Shown: positions 49,639 through 58,616, counted from the stretch's first letter. The stretch is DNA of 64,000 nucleotides from Palsa-147 sp036513895 (GCA_036513895.1 DATBYF010000137.1:1-64000); one strand, 5' to 3'. Notes: generated by a model from the letters alone, not told the origin. Numbers and translations are program-made.

Positions 49639-49672
49639 GGACCGGCTGCTGACGGCCGGTCCTTCTTTTTTT
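49639..49672 (+). terminator. Rho-independent terminator
   Basis: GGACCGGC (49639-49646) pairs with GCCGGTCC (49655-49662) around an 8-base loop, followed by TTCTTTTTTT. It lies 36 bases after the outer-membrane gene stop. Confidence 0.92.
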
Positions 49673-49723
49673 GGCCTGCTTTGTGGCGCTTATGACGCGA
49701 ATTGAGGATTGAAGGAAGCGGTG

Positions 49724-50323
49724 ATGGTTCTAACGGCAGCTCGCATTGTTGATTACATCTGGAGCGCGCTGGGATTGTATTGGGTGATTAGCGCGAGGCA
49801 ATCGGGCGCAACGAAGACGCCTGAGGCTCACTCGTTTCGAGCGCTGCGCTTTTTGATTTTGGGCACTACGTTCACTCTGCTCCTTACCGACTGGCTGCGA
49901 ATCGGGCCGTTGGCGTGGCGTTTTGTGCCCGACACTGTTGCGGTACGGACGATCGGCGTGATCATCACGGCGGTGGGCGTCTCCCTGACGGTGTGGGCTC
50001 GAATTTGCTTAGGGCGCAATTGGAGCGACAAAGTTGTGATTAAGGAAGACCACGAACTGATTCGCACTGGACCTTATGCCTTTATCCGGCATCCGATTTA
50101 TTCGGGAGTGTTGCTTGGGGTTGCGGGGACGGCGCTTGCGATCGGGGAGTGGCGAGGAGTGGTTGCGTTTGTGTTGCTGTTCACGACGTATGCGATCAAG
50201 GCCAGGAAAGAAGAGCGCGTGCTGGCGGGGGCGTTTGGCATGGCGTTCGAGGAACATGCGCGGCGAACGGGATTTCTTTTGCCGCGTTTTCATTTGAGAA
50301 CACGGGGATTGGTGAGGCGATAG
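49724..50323 (+). CDS. Isoprenylcysteine carboxyl methyltransferase-family protein
   Basis: A 199-residue membrane protein with four or five helices. The family core is DHELIRTGPYAFIRHPIYSGV with the conserved RHPxY, and EERVLAGAFGMAFEEHARRTG near the end matches the SAM-binding ExxL...F...Y/H...R region. The N-terminal part resembles ICMT-type methyltransferases with IIGVIITAVGVSLTVWARICLG-like helices (read as GVIITAVGVSLTVWARICLG). I take ATG at 49724 because AAGGA is 7 bases upstream; GTG at 49721 is adjacent. It precedes the DUF481 gene by about 100 bases, with a hairpin repeat between. Substrate unknown. Confidence 0.82.
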   Translation: MVLTAARIVDYIWSALGLYWVISARQSGATKTPEAHSFRALRFLILGTTFTLLLTDWLRIGPLAWRFVPDTVAVRTIGVIITAVGVSLTVWARICLGRNWSDKVVIKEDHELIRTGPYAFIRHPIYSGVLLGVAGTALAIGEWRGVVAFVLLFTTYAIKARKEERVLAGAFGMAFEEHARRTGFLLPRFHLRTRGLVRR

Positions 50324-50331
50324 GGGATGCC

Positions 50332-50368
50332 TCACGTCTCATCCCGCCGGGGGGCGGGATGGGGACCC
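50332..50368. repeat. CCTCACGTCT hairpin repeat, copy 1
   Basis: CCTCACGTCT is followed by CATCCCGCC (50340-50348), loop GGGG, GGCGGGATG (50353-50361), then GGGAC. A second copy is at 54539-54577. Confidence 0.7.
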
Positions 50369-50420
50369 GTTCGAAGCCCCTTGGGGCCCAGGGCGGGCGT
50401 GAGCTACAGGAGGAATTGCG

Positions 50421-51476
50421 ATGAAGAAAATATTTTTTGGCGTCGCTGCGGTGTTGTGCGCTGCGTTTGTGGCTCGCGCGGATACGGTGATCCTTAAGAA
50501 CGGCGACCATTTGACGGGAACTATTGTGAAATCGGACGGCAAGGTGCTTACGCTGATGACCGATTTCGCTGGCGACCTCAACATTGATTGGACGAAAGTG
50601 CAAGAGCTGGCGACGGACAAGCCGCTTTATATTGTGACGCCGGCCAAGCAGGTCGTGAGTGGAACGGTCACGACACAGGGAGCGGATCTGGTGGTGGCTA
50701 CGACGGATGCGGGCAGCGTACACGTGCCGATTTCGAACGTGACTGTGCTGCGCTCGGAAAGCGAGCAGGCCGCGTACGAACATACGCTGCATCCCGGATT
50801 GCTCCAGGATTGGAATGTAGGCGCGAACGTTGGGTTTGCGCTGGCGCGCGGCAATAGCGACACGACGAACCTCTCGATCGGATTCACGTCGGTGAGGACA
50901 ACTCTGCGCGACAAATTGTCGGCTTATGCGAGCTCGATCTACGCGCAGAGCAGCGTTGCGGGCGTGTCGAGCGTTACAGCCGACGATGTTCGCGGCGGCG
51001 CGCGCTACGACCGCAACATTACTTCGCGGGCTTTCGTTTTTGGAAGCGGCGATTTCGAGTACAACTCGCCCCAGGATCTCGATCTGCGATCGATCTATAC
51101 GCTGGGACTCGGCTTCAAGGCGATCAACAGCGACGCCACAACACTCGATTTTCTGGCGGGCGCAAACTACACGCGGGAAGCGTATTCGACGGGCATGGAC
51201 CGGAACATTGCGGGCCTGACGCTGGGCGAAGATTTCATGCATAAATTTGGCAAGTCCACGGTGCTCACAGAACAGATGCTGGTTTACCCGGAGCTATCGG
51301 ATTCGCTCGAAGGACAGTACCGGTTGGCGTTCGATATGGCCGTTACGACGAAAATCAGCAAGTGGCTTGGCTGGCAAACGACGGCGAGCGATCGGTATTT
51401 GAGCAATCCGATTCCGGGCACGAAGTCGAATGATTTGATTTTGACGACGGGATTGACGGTGGCGTTCACGCACTAG
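50421..51476 (+). CDS. DUF481-type outer-membrane protein
   Basis: A 351-residue exported protein. Signal peptide KKIFFGVAAVLCAAFVARAD is followed by a small beta domain (VILKNGDHLTGTIVKSDGKV, LNIDWTKVQELATDKPLYI). Then comes the DUF481 barrel (about 125-351) with NVGANVGFALARGNSDTTNLSIG (read as GFALARGNSDTTNLSIG), FVFGSGDFEYNSPQDLDLRS and WLGWQTTASDRYLSNPIPG. DUF481 proteins (E. coli YdiY relatives) are salt- or acid-induced outer-membrane proteins of unknown activity. ATG with GGAGGA 8 bases upstream. The two-part layout (SH3-like front and barrel) is usual in this phylum as far as I recall. Confidence 0.85.
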   Translation: MKKIFFGVAAVLCAAFVARADTVILKNGDHLTGTIVKSDGKVLTLMTDFAGDLNIDWTKVQELATDKPLYIVTPAKQVVSGTVTTQGADLVVATTDAGSVHVPISNVTVLRSESEQAAYEHTLHPGLLQDWNVGANVGFALARGNSDTTNLSIGFTSVRTTLRDKLSAYASSIYAQSSVAGVSSVTADDVRGGARYDRNITSRAFVFGSGDFEYNSPQDLDLRSIYTLGLGFKAINSDATTLDFLAGANYTREAYSTGMDRNIAGLTLGEDFMHKFGKSTVLTEQMLVYPELSDSLEGQYRLAFDMAVTTKISKWLGWQTTASDRYLSNPIPGTKSNDLILTTGLTVAFTH

Positions 51477-51554
51477 AGGCGAATGGCGGTCTGGCCTGGG
51501 GAGCGGAAACGCGCGAGCCTCGCGCCTTGAGATCGTGGAATTGGCGCTCATGTA

Positions 51555-52109
51555 TCATCGCGGTCGTTTTATTTGTGCGACTCTAATTCCAATCTCAAGA
51601 GTCTCGCAAGAGGGAGTCCTACCTTCAATCAGTTCTTCTGCTACTCGATTGGCTAATTCCTCGCTTTTGTCGTTACAGAGACAGTGCCCGAGTTCGTGGG
51701 CCAGAGCGAGATCCAGAAGATGATCGAGGCTCATGTGCCAGCGTGCATTAAGTTCCTGGTCCCGGCCTGGTACGTTCGTCACGAGAGCTTCTTCGATAAA
51801 CGTCTCCTTTTTCGCGTAGTACGTGAATGCCGGGCTGTCCGGGTCGAGCCCCCTAGGCGTCACAATCGCTTTCCAGTCTTTTGACAGCACAAGGATCCAG
51901 GTCCATCGCCCGAGTCGCGCCGCGGGATATTTGGCTAGCGCCTTCCGGAGAACAGCCATGTCCGTAGTGCACTTCTGAAGTGTATAGCCCGTGTTGCAAA
52001 CAAACGATTGAGGCGCCTCACCCCTTGGCGAGGAAGAAACCAAAGCTTGTGGCAAGCTTGCCAGCAGAAAAAACTGCGACGCCATCGAAACCCATCCAGC
52101 TCGTTTCAA
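51555..52109 (-). CDS. Secreted HELGH putative zinc metallopeptidase
   Basis: A 184-residue exported protein. The signal peptide is MASQFFLLASLPQALVSSSP. The notable motif is LALAHELGHCLCNDKSEELANRVAEELIEG, read as AHELGHCLCNDKSEELANRV: a zinc HExxH followed by E..AN..A, which recalls the ImmA/IrrE and related gluzincin peptidases. The mid part (WTWILVLSKDWKAIVTPRG, PAFTYYAKKETFIEEALV) fits a small protease fold. Four cysteines (FVCNTGYTLQKCTTD, CLC, CET) could form disulfides. Start TTG at 52109, with GGAGG 6 bases upstream, decides the start. I do not recognise an exact family. It is divergent from the winged-helix regulator. Confidence 0.68.
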   Translation of the reverse strand: MKRAGWVSMASQFFLLASLPQALVSSSPRGEAPQSFVCNTGYTLQKCTTDMAVLRKALAKYPAARLGRWTWILVLSKDWKAIVTPRGLDPDSPAFTYYAKKETFIEEALVTNVPGRDQELNARWHMSLDHLLDLALAHELGHCLCNDKSEELANRVAEELIEGRTPSCETLEIGIRVAQIKRPR

Positions 52110-52302
52110 GGAGCACCTCCAACGGGTGCTCCCTGTGTGGCCGATTTGCGATCCTATCTCAATGCGTACGCTATCGGATTGCCATCAAATCTAGGTCACA
52201 CGCTAAACAACTCGTAACACAGTACTTAAGAATGAGCCCAGGACTGGGCACAGCCTTAATAGACGCCGTGCTATGGTATTCTCCGCCGGTAGGAGTGTCC
52301 GT

Positions 52303-54477
52303 TTGTCGGAAGATCAACTTACAAACTCGCCAGTCTGCTTCGGCGCCTTTACAGCGGACTTGCGGACGCGGGAACTAAGAAAACATGGCGTGAGGCTTCG
52401 TCTGCCAGGCCAATCTTTTCAAATTTTGCAGATGTTGCTGCAACGGCCCGGAGAGTTGGCAACTCGAGAGGAACTGCGCAAAGCCCTGTGGCCTTCAGAC
52501 ACGTTTGTAGATTTTGAGCATGGATTAAACGCGGCCGTCAACAGATTGCGTGAAGTTCTCGGAGATTCCGCTGAACGCCCACAACTCATCGAGACCCTTC
52601 CCCGCCGCGGATACCGTTTCATCGGCACGATTACGCAGCCGCTTAGCGCCCCGGGTGTTTCCAGTAGCTCTGAGGTGGTAATGGCCAGCGCTGTCGCCGC
52701 ATCGCAAGCGGCGCCGGGGATCGGGACAAATCGTAGTCTGAACTGGCTGGAGTTTGGGGCAGGGATTTTTGCCAGCGCAGCTTTCGCATTGGCACTAATA
52801 TTCATGTACCTCCGGTCCCGGCCTCGCGTCGAGGCATTGGCACTCACCCCCGTTCCGTTCACATCCTATCCAGGAATCGAGACCGCTCCCACTTTCTCCC
52901 CCGACGGCTCGGAAATCGCATTCGCGTGGAATGGCGATCCTGCCGGTGGGCTCAAAGGGTTCGATCTCTATGTAAAACTAATTGGAAGTGAAAAACTCCT
53001 GCGTCTTACGAAACATCCGTCTGAATGGCTGAGCCCCGCATGGTCTCCCGATGGCACTCAGATAGCGTTCCACCGCGGTTCAAACGGTGACTCCGGCTTG
53101 TACGTAGTCCCTGTTCTGGGCGGACCAGAAAGGAAGCTGAGAGCCACTCATTTGCCCTACGATGCCTTCGCACCGATCAGTTGGTCAGCGGACAACAAGT
53201 GGATCGCATTCGCTGACGTTGACGCGGTCTCCGGCAATGTAAGGCTCGATGTGCTTTCAGCGACGACCTTTGAGACCACTAAGTTCCACCACCAGCCTGA
53301 ATGCAGCCATGACGGGCTGCCTGCTTTTTCTCCGGAGGACAGCCGGCTCGCTTATGTCTGTGTCTACTCGTATGGCAGTTACGGCCTGTATCTCTCGGAC
53401 ATTAACGGTGGCAACGCAAACTTGGTCACCAAATTCGCCGGCTGGCCTGACGGGATCACCTGGGAACCCGGTACGAAGAAAAAGATGATCCTCGCGCAGG
53501 ATCGCGGGAATGGAGGAGAACTCTTCGAAGTCACGCTCGCAGACGGCACTTTACAAAAACTGCCGTTCGGTGAGGATGCCAGTTGGGCTCAGTTATCGAG
53601 CAAGGGTGATAAGCTCGCGTATACCCGGGGTTCCGACAACGTCAACATTTGGCGAAAAGACTTATTCCACCCGGACGCTCCGGCCGTAAAGCTCATTGCT
53701 TCGACCCGCGAACAAAACAATCCGCAGTATTCCCCCGACGGAAAGCATGTTGCTTTCGAGTCCATCCGCAACGGCGATCGCGAAATTTGGATTAGCGATG
53801 CTGACGGAACGAATCTGGTCCAAGTTTCCAATTTCGGCTATCCGCTGACCGGCACGCCGCATTGGTCCCCTGACAGCCAAAAGATCGCCTTCGATTCCCG
53901 CGTCTCCGGCATAACTGAAGTTTATATCGCGGACATTTCTGAACTGGTTGCGCGCAAGCTCGCCACCAACACAATTGAAGCTTCTGAGCCCAGCTGGTCT
54001 CATGACGGCAAGTGGATTTATTTTTTGTCAGGCGTTGCGGACGGTCAAAAACTCTACCGCTGTCCGGCAACTGGAGGCCCCGCGATCGCGCTTTCAAAGT
54101 CGCCGGCGACAGGGCCTCTCGAAACATTTGATAGGAAACTGGTGATCTTCGCGGACAAATTGAGCACCCCAGTCCTCAAGGTGGTCTCTCCGGATCATCC
54201 GGGTGAAGAATCTGCTCTGCCCGGCATGCCTCAGGTAAAGGACGCCTATCTTTGGACAGTCGTCGCCAAGGGCATCTACTTCGTGCCCGCCGATGCGCCC
54301 CATTCGATTCGCTTTTTCGATTTCGCGTCGAAACGCATTAGCCCCGTCGCCGATGTGGACAAGGATCTGCGTTCCTGGATCGGCGGGCTGTCGGCTTCGC
54401 CCGACGGCCGCTGGATAATCTATTCTCAAGTTGACGAGTCGACCAGCGACATCATGCTCGTCGAGCATTTCCACTAA
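52303..54477 (+). CDS. CadC-type winged-helix regulator fused to PD40 beta-propeller
   Basis: A 724-residue membrane-bound regulator. The N-terminal OmpR/CadC-like winged helix (about 8-105) shows VCFGAFTADLRTRELRKHGV, GQSFQILQMLLQRPGELATREELRKALWP (read as QILQMLLQRPGELATREEL), DFEHGLNAAVNRLREVLGD and LIETLPRRGYRFIG. A single helix follows (FGAGIFASAAFALALIFMYL), then WD40-like PD40 repeats (about 190-720) such as APTFSPDGSEIAFAWNG, PAWSPDGTQIAFHRGSNGDSG, PQYSPDGKHVAFESIRNGD and PHWSPDSQKIAFDSRVSG. The fold suggests a periplasmic propeller that senses a ligand and drives a cytoplasmic DNA-binding domain. TTG at 52303 with AGGAG 7 bases upstream is the best start; ATG at 52273 is the alternative. 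Targets unknown; the divergent peptidase is a candidate. Confidence 0.87.
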   Translation: MSEDQLTNSPVCFGAFTADLRTRELRKHGVRLRLPGQSFQILQMLLQRPGELATREELRKALWPSDTFVDFEHGLNAAVNRLREVLGDSAERPQLIETLPRRGYRFIGTITQPLSAPGVSSSSEVVMASAVAASQAAPGIGTNRSLNWLEFGAGIFASAAFALALIFMYLRSRPRVEALALTPVPFTSYPGIETAPTFSPDGSEIAFAWNGDPAGGLKGFDLYVKLIGSEKLLRLTKHPSEWLSPAWSPDGTQIAFHRGSNGDSGLYVVPVLGGPERKLRATHLPYDAFAPISWSADNKWIAFADVDAVSGNVRLDVLSATTFETTKFHHQPECSHDGLPAFSPEDSRLAYVCVYSYGSYGLYLSDINGGNANLVTKFAGWPDGITWEPGTKKKMILAQDRGNGGELFEVTLADGTLQKLPFGEDASWAQLSSKGDKLAYTRGSDNVNIWRKDLFHPDAPAVKLIASTREQNNPQYSPDGKHVAFESIRNGDREIWISDADGTNLVQVSNFGYPLTGTPHWSPDSQKIAFDSRVSGITEVYIADISELVARKLATNTIEASEPSWSHDGKWIYFLSGVADGQKLYRCPATGGPAIALSKSPATGPLETFDRKLVIFADKLSTPVLKVVSPDHPGEESALPGMPQVKDAYLWTVVAKGIYFVPADAPHSIRFFDFASKRISPVADVDKDLRSWIGGLSASPDGRWIIYSQVDESTSDIMLVEHFH

Positions 54478-54538
54478 TACGACTTCGCCCCAACCACAGC
54501 CGCGCGTTCTTTGTTTTGCGCATGCGATCGGCTTTAAG

Positions 54539-54577
54539 AGCCTCACGTCTCATCCTGCCAGGGGGCGGGATTGGGAC
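54539..54577. repeat. CCTCACGTCT hairpin repeat, copy 2
   Basis: CCTCACGTCT then CATCCTGCC (54551-54559), loop AGGG, GGCGGGATT (54564-54572) and GGGAC. It matches copy 1 except for a few bases, with a T-G pair in the stem. Confidence 0.7.
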
Positions 54578-54578
54578 G

Positions 54579-55793
54579 TTACACGGGCCGCCGGGCGGTG
54601 GGTGGGCTTGGGCGGAGGAATGAGAAGAGAGCGAGGGGCCATAGGAGCGGGATGACGCGCGCTAGAGATTGGAGTGCGTCGCGACCTTGACGCGGGCCCG
54701 ACGGGGTTACGACCAGAAGGCGGTCGCGATTTAGTGCCAGAGGAATCTCGTATTCAGATTGAGCGGCGCGTAGATCGGTGAGCGAGAGGCGACGAAAGAT
54801 GTCGAGTGCGCGGAGGACGTTGGCGATTCTGCGGGCGCGCTCGGAGTTGGCATCGCAGATCACGGTGACGGGCTCGCCGAGATGTGGGGCTATGCGGCTC
54901 CTTATCCAATTCCAGGCGCGATCGAGGTCGGCGGGATAGACGAATAGAATATATGCGGAGAGGACATCCCACTGGAACATCGGCGTGTTTAGAGAATATT
55001 CAAGACAGAGATGGAAAAATATTCCGATAGCCAAGAGGATGTACCGAAGATCCTTAATCCAAATTAGAACGCCGAGAGAAAATTCCAAAACCAGCGCCCA
55101 CCATGTGGCCAGCTTGAGTATTGTCGGTCGGAGGAACCACTCTGGAACGGGAAAACGGCGGAGTTGATCGAGATGATACGCGTAGTAAAGCGCGGTTCCG
55201 TTGATCCATGCCGCGCCCTGGATCTTCCAGCAGAAAGAAACGAAATAGAGAAGTGACAATTCGAATTGAATCATGCGCTGCGCCCAGGGACTGCGCGGCT
55301 TTACTTCGGCCTCTTCCCTTCCCCGCCAAATCCTAACCAGACGATCAACGGAAATTGCTGCGCCGGCTGGCGCGAACATTAGGAAGAAGCCTGCCACTCG
55401 CAGAAAGGCGTCGCCGCCGTGGGTGATGTATAGATTTCTTTGCTGGATTGAGGCGAGGCCAAGATAGACGACGATCGAGCTGAAGCGGGTCAGGAATCCC
55501 ATCGTCAGGAATATCGCCGAGGCCAGAATGATCCAGAATAGCGCGTTGCTCCACGCATCGCTTCGCGGGATCACTGCGAAGACGTTGAGGCGCATGCCGG
55601 GTTCGAATTTTTGCATGGTGGAGAGGGAGACCCACGCGTGAGAGCCGTACCAGGCGAGCCAATCGGGCCGAAGTAATAAAATAGTTGCGATTACCAACAG
55701 GCCGTAGATGATGCGAAATAATGCGATAGGAATTGGCGATTGCTGCGTGAAGAAAAATTCATTCCACGCTTCAGACAGGGACTTGAATTTCAC
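54579..55793 (-). CDS. HTTM-domain membrane protein with degenerate DCC-like C-terminus
   Basis: A 404-residue membrane protein of the HTTM (vitamin K-dependent carboxylase-like) type. Early motifs are PIPIALFRIIYGLLVIATIL and LAWYGSHAWVS; later ones are FELSLLYFVSFCWKIQGAAWINGTALYY (read as LLYFVSFCWKIQGAAWINGT) and FHLCLEYSLNTPMFQW. The C-terminal 110 residues resemble a DCC1-like thioredoxin-type domain (EPVTVICDANSERARRIANV, RALDIFRRLSLTDLR, DALQSLARVIPLLWPLALF), but the usual CxxC is replaced: the Cys positions are Ser and Ala. The GTG at 55793 overlaps the upstream stop (GTGA) with GAGG 7 bases before, so it is coupled to the next gene. Function unknown. Confidence 0.78.
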   Translation of the reverse strand: MKFKSLSEAWNEFFFTQQSPIPIALFRIIYGLLVIATILLLRPDWLAWYGSHAWVSLSTMQKFEPGMRLNVFAVIPRSDAWSNALFWIILASAIFLTMGFLTRFSSIVVYLGLASIQQRNLYITHGGDAFLRVAGFFLMFAPAGAAISVDRLVRIWRGREEAEVKPRSPWAQRMIQFELSLLYFVSFCWKIQGAAWINGTALYYAYHLDQLRRFPVPEWFLRPTILKLATWWALVLEFSLGVLIWIKDLRYILLAIGIFFHLCLEYSLNTPMFQWDVLSAYILFVYPADLDRAWNWIRSRIAPHLGEPVTVICDANSERARRIANVLRALDIFRRLSLTDLRAAQSEYEIPLALNRDRLLVVTPSGPRQGRDALQSLARVIPLLWPLALFSFLRPSPPTARRPV

Positions 55794-56377
55794 TTCAAGT
55801 CCTCGGGCTTGACGGGATAGCTGTAAAAAACATTCACATCCCAAGGCGCTCGATCGTAGGAGCCGTCGGTGCGAGGGATGATGATGTCCGACCATCTGAC
55901 CACCAGCAGGACCGTTTGCGCGGGGTTTGCGGCGTCGCTATTCAGGCGCGCGACGCGGCGGGCGGCATCGAGCCACAGTTCGGAGTTGTCGTTGTTTTGA
56001 AGATTGTCTTCGTACTTGCGATAGCGTTCTTTGATGTAGCGCTGGGTCAAGGAAAGGTTCTCCATTCTCGGGAAAGACCAGAGTTGAGAGGAGCGATCTT
56101 TGTAGAGAATGATTGCTTCCATGTAGGTGTTCGCGGCCTTGGGATTTGGCGCGAACATATCCCAACTTTGAAAGAGTCCCGACCAGATGAAATACGGGCG
56201 GATTAGATTTTTGGAGATTTGGATCAGCGGGCTGCTGTTGGGTATGGCCCAGCAAGTGATGGCGAGAAGGTGGAAGATTATGAAAGCGTTGATGGCGATG
56301 CGTTTTACGCGCTGAAGCGTGGTCGTGCGATTTGGAGGTTTACGATTGGCTTTGGATTTTGGAGTTTTGAGTGGCAT
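55790..56377 (-). CDS. Membrane-anchored protein of unknown function, partner of the HTTM protein
   Basis: A 195-residue protein with a basic N-terminus (KTPKSKANRKPPNRTTTLQR) and one hydrophobic helix (AINAFIIFHLLAITCWAIP, about 29-47). A soluble domain follows with FIWSGLFQSWDMFAPNPKAA, NLSLTQRYIKERYRKYEDNL and QTVLLVVRWSDIIIPRTDGS. The phrase QSWDMFAPNP recurs in proteins beside HTTM genes, to my recollection, so it is probably a subunit or helper. Its stop overlaps the HTTM start by 4 bases. ATG at 56377, directly after a TTG; AGGTGA lies close upstream. I know no biochemical role. Confidence 0.72.
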   Translation of the reverse strand: MPLKTPKSKANRKPPNRTTTLQRVKRIAINAFIIFHLLAITCWAIPNSSPLIQISKNLIRPYFIWSGLFQSWDMFAPNPKAANTYMEAIILYKDRSSQLWSFPRMENLSLTQRYIKERYRKYEDNLQNNDNSELWLDAARRVARLNSDAANPAQTVLLVVRWSDIIIPRTDGSYDRAPWDVNVFYSYPVKPEDLK

Positions 56378-56397
56378 CAATCACCTATCGACGAATC

Positions 56398-57396
56398 TTA
56401 TTCCTGACACATTAGGACGATCTTTCCGCTGATTCCAGAGTGCTCAAGCAATTCGTGAGCGCGCGGGGCGTCGCGTAACGGCAGGCGCTCGGCGATCACC
56501 GGGCTGATGGATTTCGAGTGAAGCATCGCGAGTAATCGCGAGAGATCCTGGCGGAACCAATCGGGGTGTTTCTTCTTCTCGGTTGTGATGCTGTACCACT
56601 GCGCGGATTTTCCGGGAAGGAGGCCCACGATGCCGAGCCACGCGAGGCTTGCGGCTGCCAGCATCGTGTGCTTCCGGCCCCCTTCGATGGCTGCGGACAT
56701 TCCGTAGCCGACGAAGCGACCGCCTTTGCCGAGCGCGCGATAGGAGCGCAGCGAGTTCCGCCCACCTATTGGATCAAATACGGCGTTCACCCCTGCGGCG
56801 CGCTTGACGAAATCTTCCGTTCGATAGTCGATGGGTATGCCGCCGAGTGAAGCTACGACCTCATGCTTGGGCTTGGACGCCGTGCCGAACATTTTGAGGC
56901 CGGCCAGCGAGCCGAGTTGAAGCGCGGCTGTTCCTACGCCGCCGGCGGCTCCGTGAATTAGGACGCTCTCACCTTGATGGAGCTTGGCGATGCGGTAAAT
57001 CAATTGATACGCGGTGGTGTAATTCAGGATGAGGCTGACGGCTTCGACGGGATCGAGTCCGGCCGGGACCGAGACGAGTTCGGATTCGGGGAGGATGATG
57101 AAGCGCGAATATCCGCCGGTGCGCGAGAGCGCGGTGACGAGATCGCCGGCTTTCCACTGGGTGACATTGGCACCGATCGATTCGATCGTGCCGACGATAT
57201 CGTACCCGGGAGAATACGGGAGCGGGGGAACGTCGGGGTACATGCCGCGACGCATCAGAATATCGGCGAAGGCGACACCGCATGCGAGTATTTGTACGCG
57301 GACTTCACTGCCGACGGGGTCGCGGATGTCGTCGTCGATTAACCTGAGGACTTCGGGGCCGCCGAGAGCGGTGAGGAGTACGCGAGTATTTCGCAT
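56398..57396 (-). CDS. Zinc-independent alcohol dehydrogenase-like / quinone oxidoreductase
   Basis: A 332-residue medium-chain reductase of the quinone oxidoreductase (VAT-1/QOR) type. The N-terminal GroES-like fold has GGPEVLRLIDDDIRDPVGSE, ACGVAFADILMRRGMYPDVP and PYSPGYDIVGTIESIGANV. The NADPH Rossmann motif is VLIHGAAGGVGTAALQLGSL. The zinc-ligand cysteines of true alcohol dehydrogenases are missing, as is normal for QOR. Members reduce quinones or enones with NADPH. ATG at 57396. It precedes the HTTM pair by about 20 bases on the same strand, so a three-gene operon is possible, but no functional link is known. Confidence 0.87.
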   Translation of the reverse strand: MRNTRVLLTALGGPEVLRLIDDDIRDPVGSEVRVQILACGVAFADILMRRGMYPDVPPLPYSPGYDIVGTIESIGANVTQWKAGDLVTALSRTGGYSRFIILPESELVSVPAGLDPVEAVSLILNYTTAYQLIYRIAKLHQGESVLIHGAAGGVGTAALQLGSLAGLKMFGTASKPKHEVVASLGGIPIDYRTEDFVKRAAGVNAVFDPIGGRNSLRSYRALGKGGRFVGYGMSAAIEGGRKHTMLAAASLAWLGIVGLLPGKSAQWYSITTEKKKHPDWFRQDLSRLLAMLHSKSISPVIAERLPLRDAPRAHELLEHSGISGKIVLMCQE

Positions 57397-57518
57397 TAGC
57401 GATTATCTTAGCCTAAAGTACGGTGACGGGATTAGCTGCGTCTCAAGCTAACTCGCGGCGACTGGCGGAGGAAAGTGCATGATGGCAACGAGGGGCGCGC
57501 GCAAGGAAAGGGGACGAT

Positions 57519-58523
57519 GTGAGTTCATTCGGTTCGAAGCTCGGTTATTTTGTTCGGCAGCGGAGCTTTCAAATTGCGCTGGCGCTTTGGGTGGCGATCA
57601 GCGTGGCTGCGGTGGTGCTGTGCCATGGAACCATGCCGCTGCCGATTGGCCCGCATCCCGGCGCGCCCGTGCCGATGGTGATCTTCAGTTCGATTGCGCT
57701 GATATTTCTGGTACTCGAGGCCGGGCTGATCGCGCTGATTACGCGGCGTCGCCCGCTGCCGGATTTGGCGGCGCGGGCGCCGGAGCGTAGCGTCGCGTTG
57801 CGCGAGACTTTCGGATTGTTGATCTATGGCGCGATTGTGCTGGTGGTCGGGCAGTTTGTCGGGCTTCATTATTTTGGCGCGGGCATTGCGATGCATTTGA
57901 ATGGCTCGCTGGTAGGGGCGACCCACGTGCAATCTCCGGCGGAAGTCTATACGTGGGTTGCGTACAACGGGATTTTGCTTGGGCTGATTCCGTATGTTGT
58001 GTTCCGGATGCGCGGCTACTCGAATCAGCAACTGAATTTGAAATCTTCGAATTTGATGAGCGATGTGATCGTTATCGCTGCGGTGCTGGCGATTGGGTGT
58101 TTCATGGACTTCATGCTGGACGGTAATTTTTTGAAGCTGACGCATCACCAGCAAATCGTTGGCGGGCTGATGTCATTTGTTCTTCATCTTTTCGGCACGG
58201 ACCTGCCGGTCATGATTTTTATTTACTCAATATTGGTGCCGAGGTACGCGAAGCTGACGGCGCCGGTGACGGCGTTCCTGCTGGGCGCTGCGAGCTACCC
58301 GGCGATTCACGTGTTCGAAGCCTGGACGCGATACGACTCGGTCGAACACTCCTTGCTGTCGGTGATTGTGGTGTTTCTGACTTTCTTTCCGGCTGGCGTG
58401 ATGAAATCGTTTCTGACGATGCGCACGGGGAATGCTTGGGTGCATGTGTGGGGCTTCCATGCGATTTCGCCGCACGTGACGGTGGATACGCGGTTGATTG
58501 TGCGGGATTTCGACATTCGGTGA
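57519..58523 (+). CDS. Multi-pass membrane protein of unknown function
   Basis: A 334-residue membrane protein with about eight hydrophobic segments, e.g. FQIALALWVAISVAAVVLC, VIFSSIALIFLVLEAGLIAL, GLLIYGAIVLVVGQFVGL, VIVIAAVLAIGCFMDFML, VMIFIYSILVPRYA and LLSVIVVFLTFFPAG. Conserved-looking polar points are VRNxF-free, but HVWGFHAISPHVTVDTRL near the end has several His and Asp residues within or beside the membrane. I do not recognise the family; a distant CPBP-like or transporter fold is possible. GTG start at 57519 with AGGGG 5 bases upstream. It is divergent from the reductase gene and followed by the third ICMT-like gene. Confidence 0.65.
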   Translation: MSSFGSKLGYFVRQRSFQIALALWVAISVAAVVLCHGTMPLPIGPHPGAPVPMVIFSSIALIFLVLEAGLIALITRRRPLPDLAARAPERSVALRETFGLLIYGAIVLVVGQFVGLHYFGAGIAMHLNGSLVGATHVQSPAEVYTWVAYNGILLGLIPYVVFRMRGYSNQQLNLKSSNLMSDVIVIAAVLAIGCFMDFMLDGNFLKLTHHQQIVGGLMSFVLHLFGTDLPVMIFIYSILVPRYAKLTAPVTAFLLGAASYPAIHVFEAWTRYDSVEHSLLSVIVVFLTFFPAGVMKSFLTMRTGNAWVHVWGFHAISPHVTVDTRLIVRDFDIR

Positions 58524-58616
58524 GCAGGACGCGCGGATAAGAAAAATGACATTCGCGGCGATCCACGCGGAGCTCCTGGAGAATGTGGCTTCACATTCGT
58601 CGCGGGCGGCGATACT

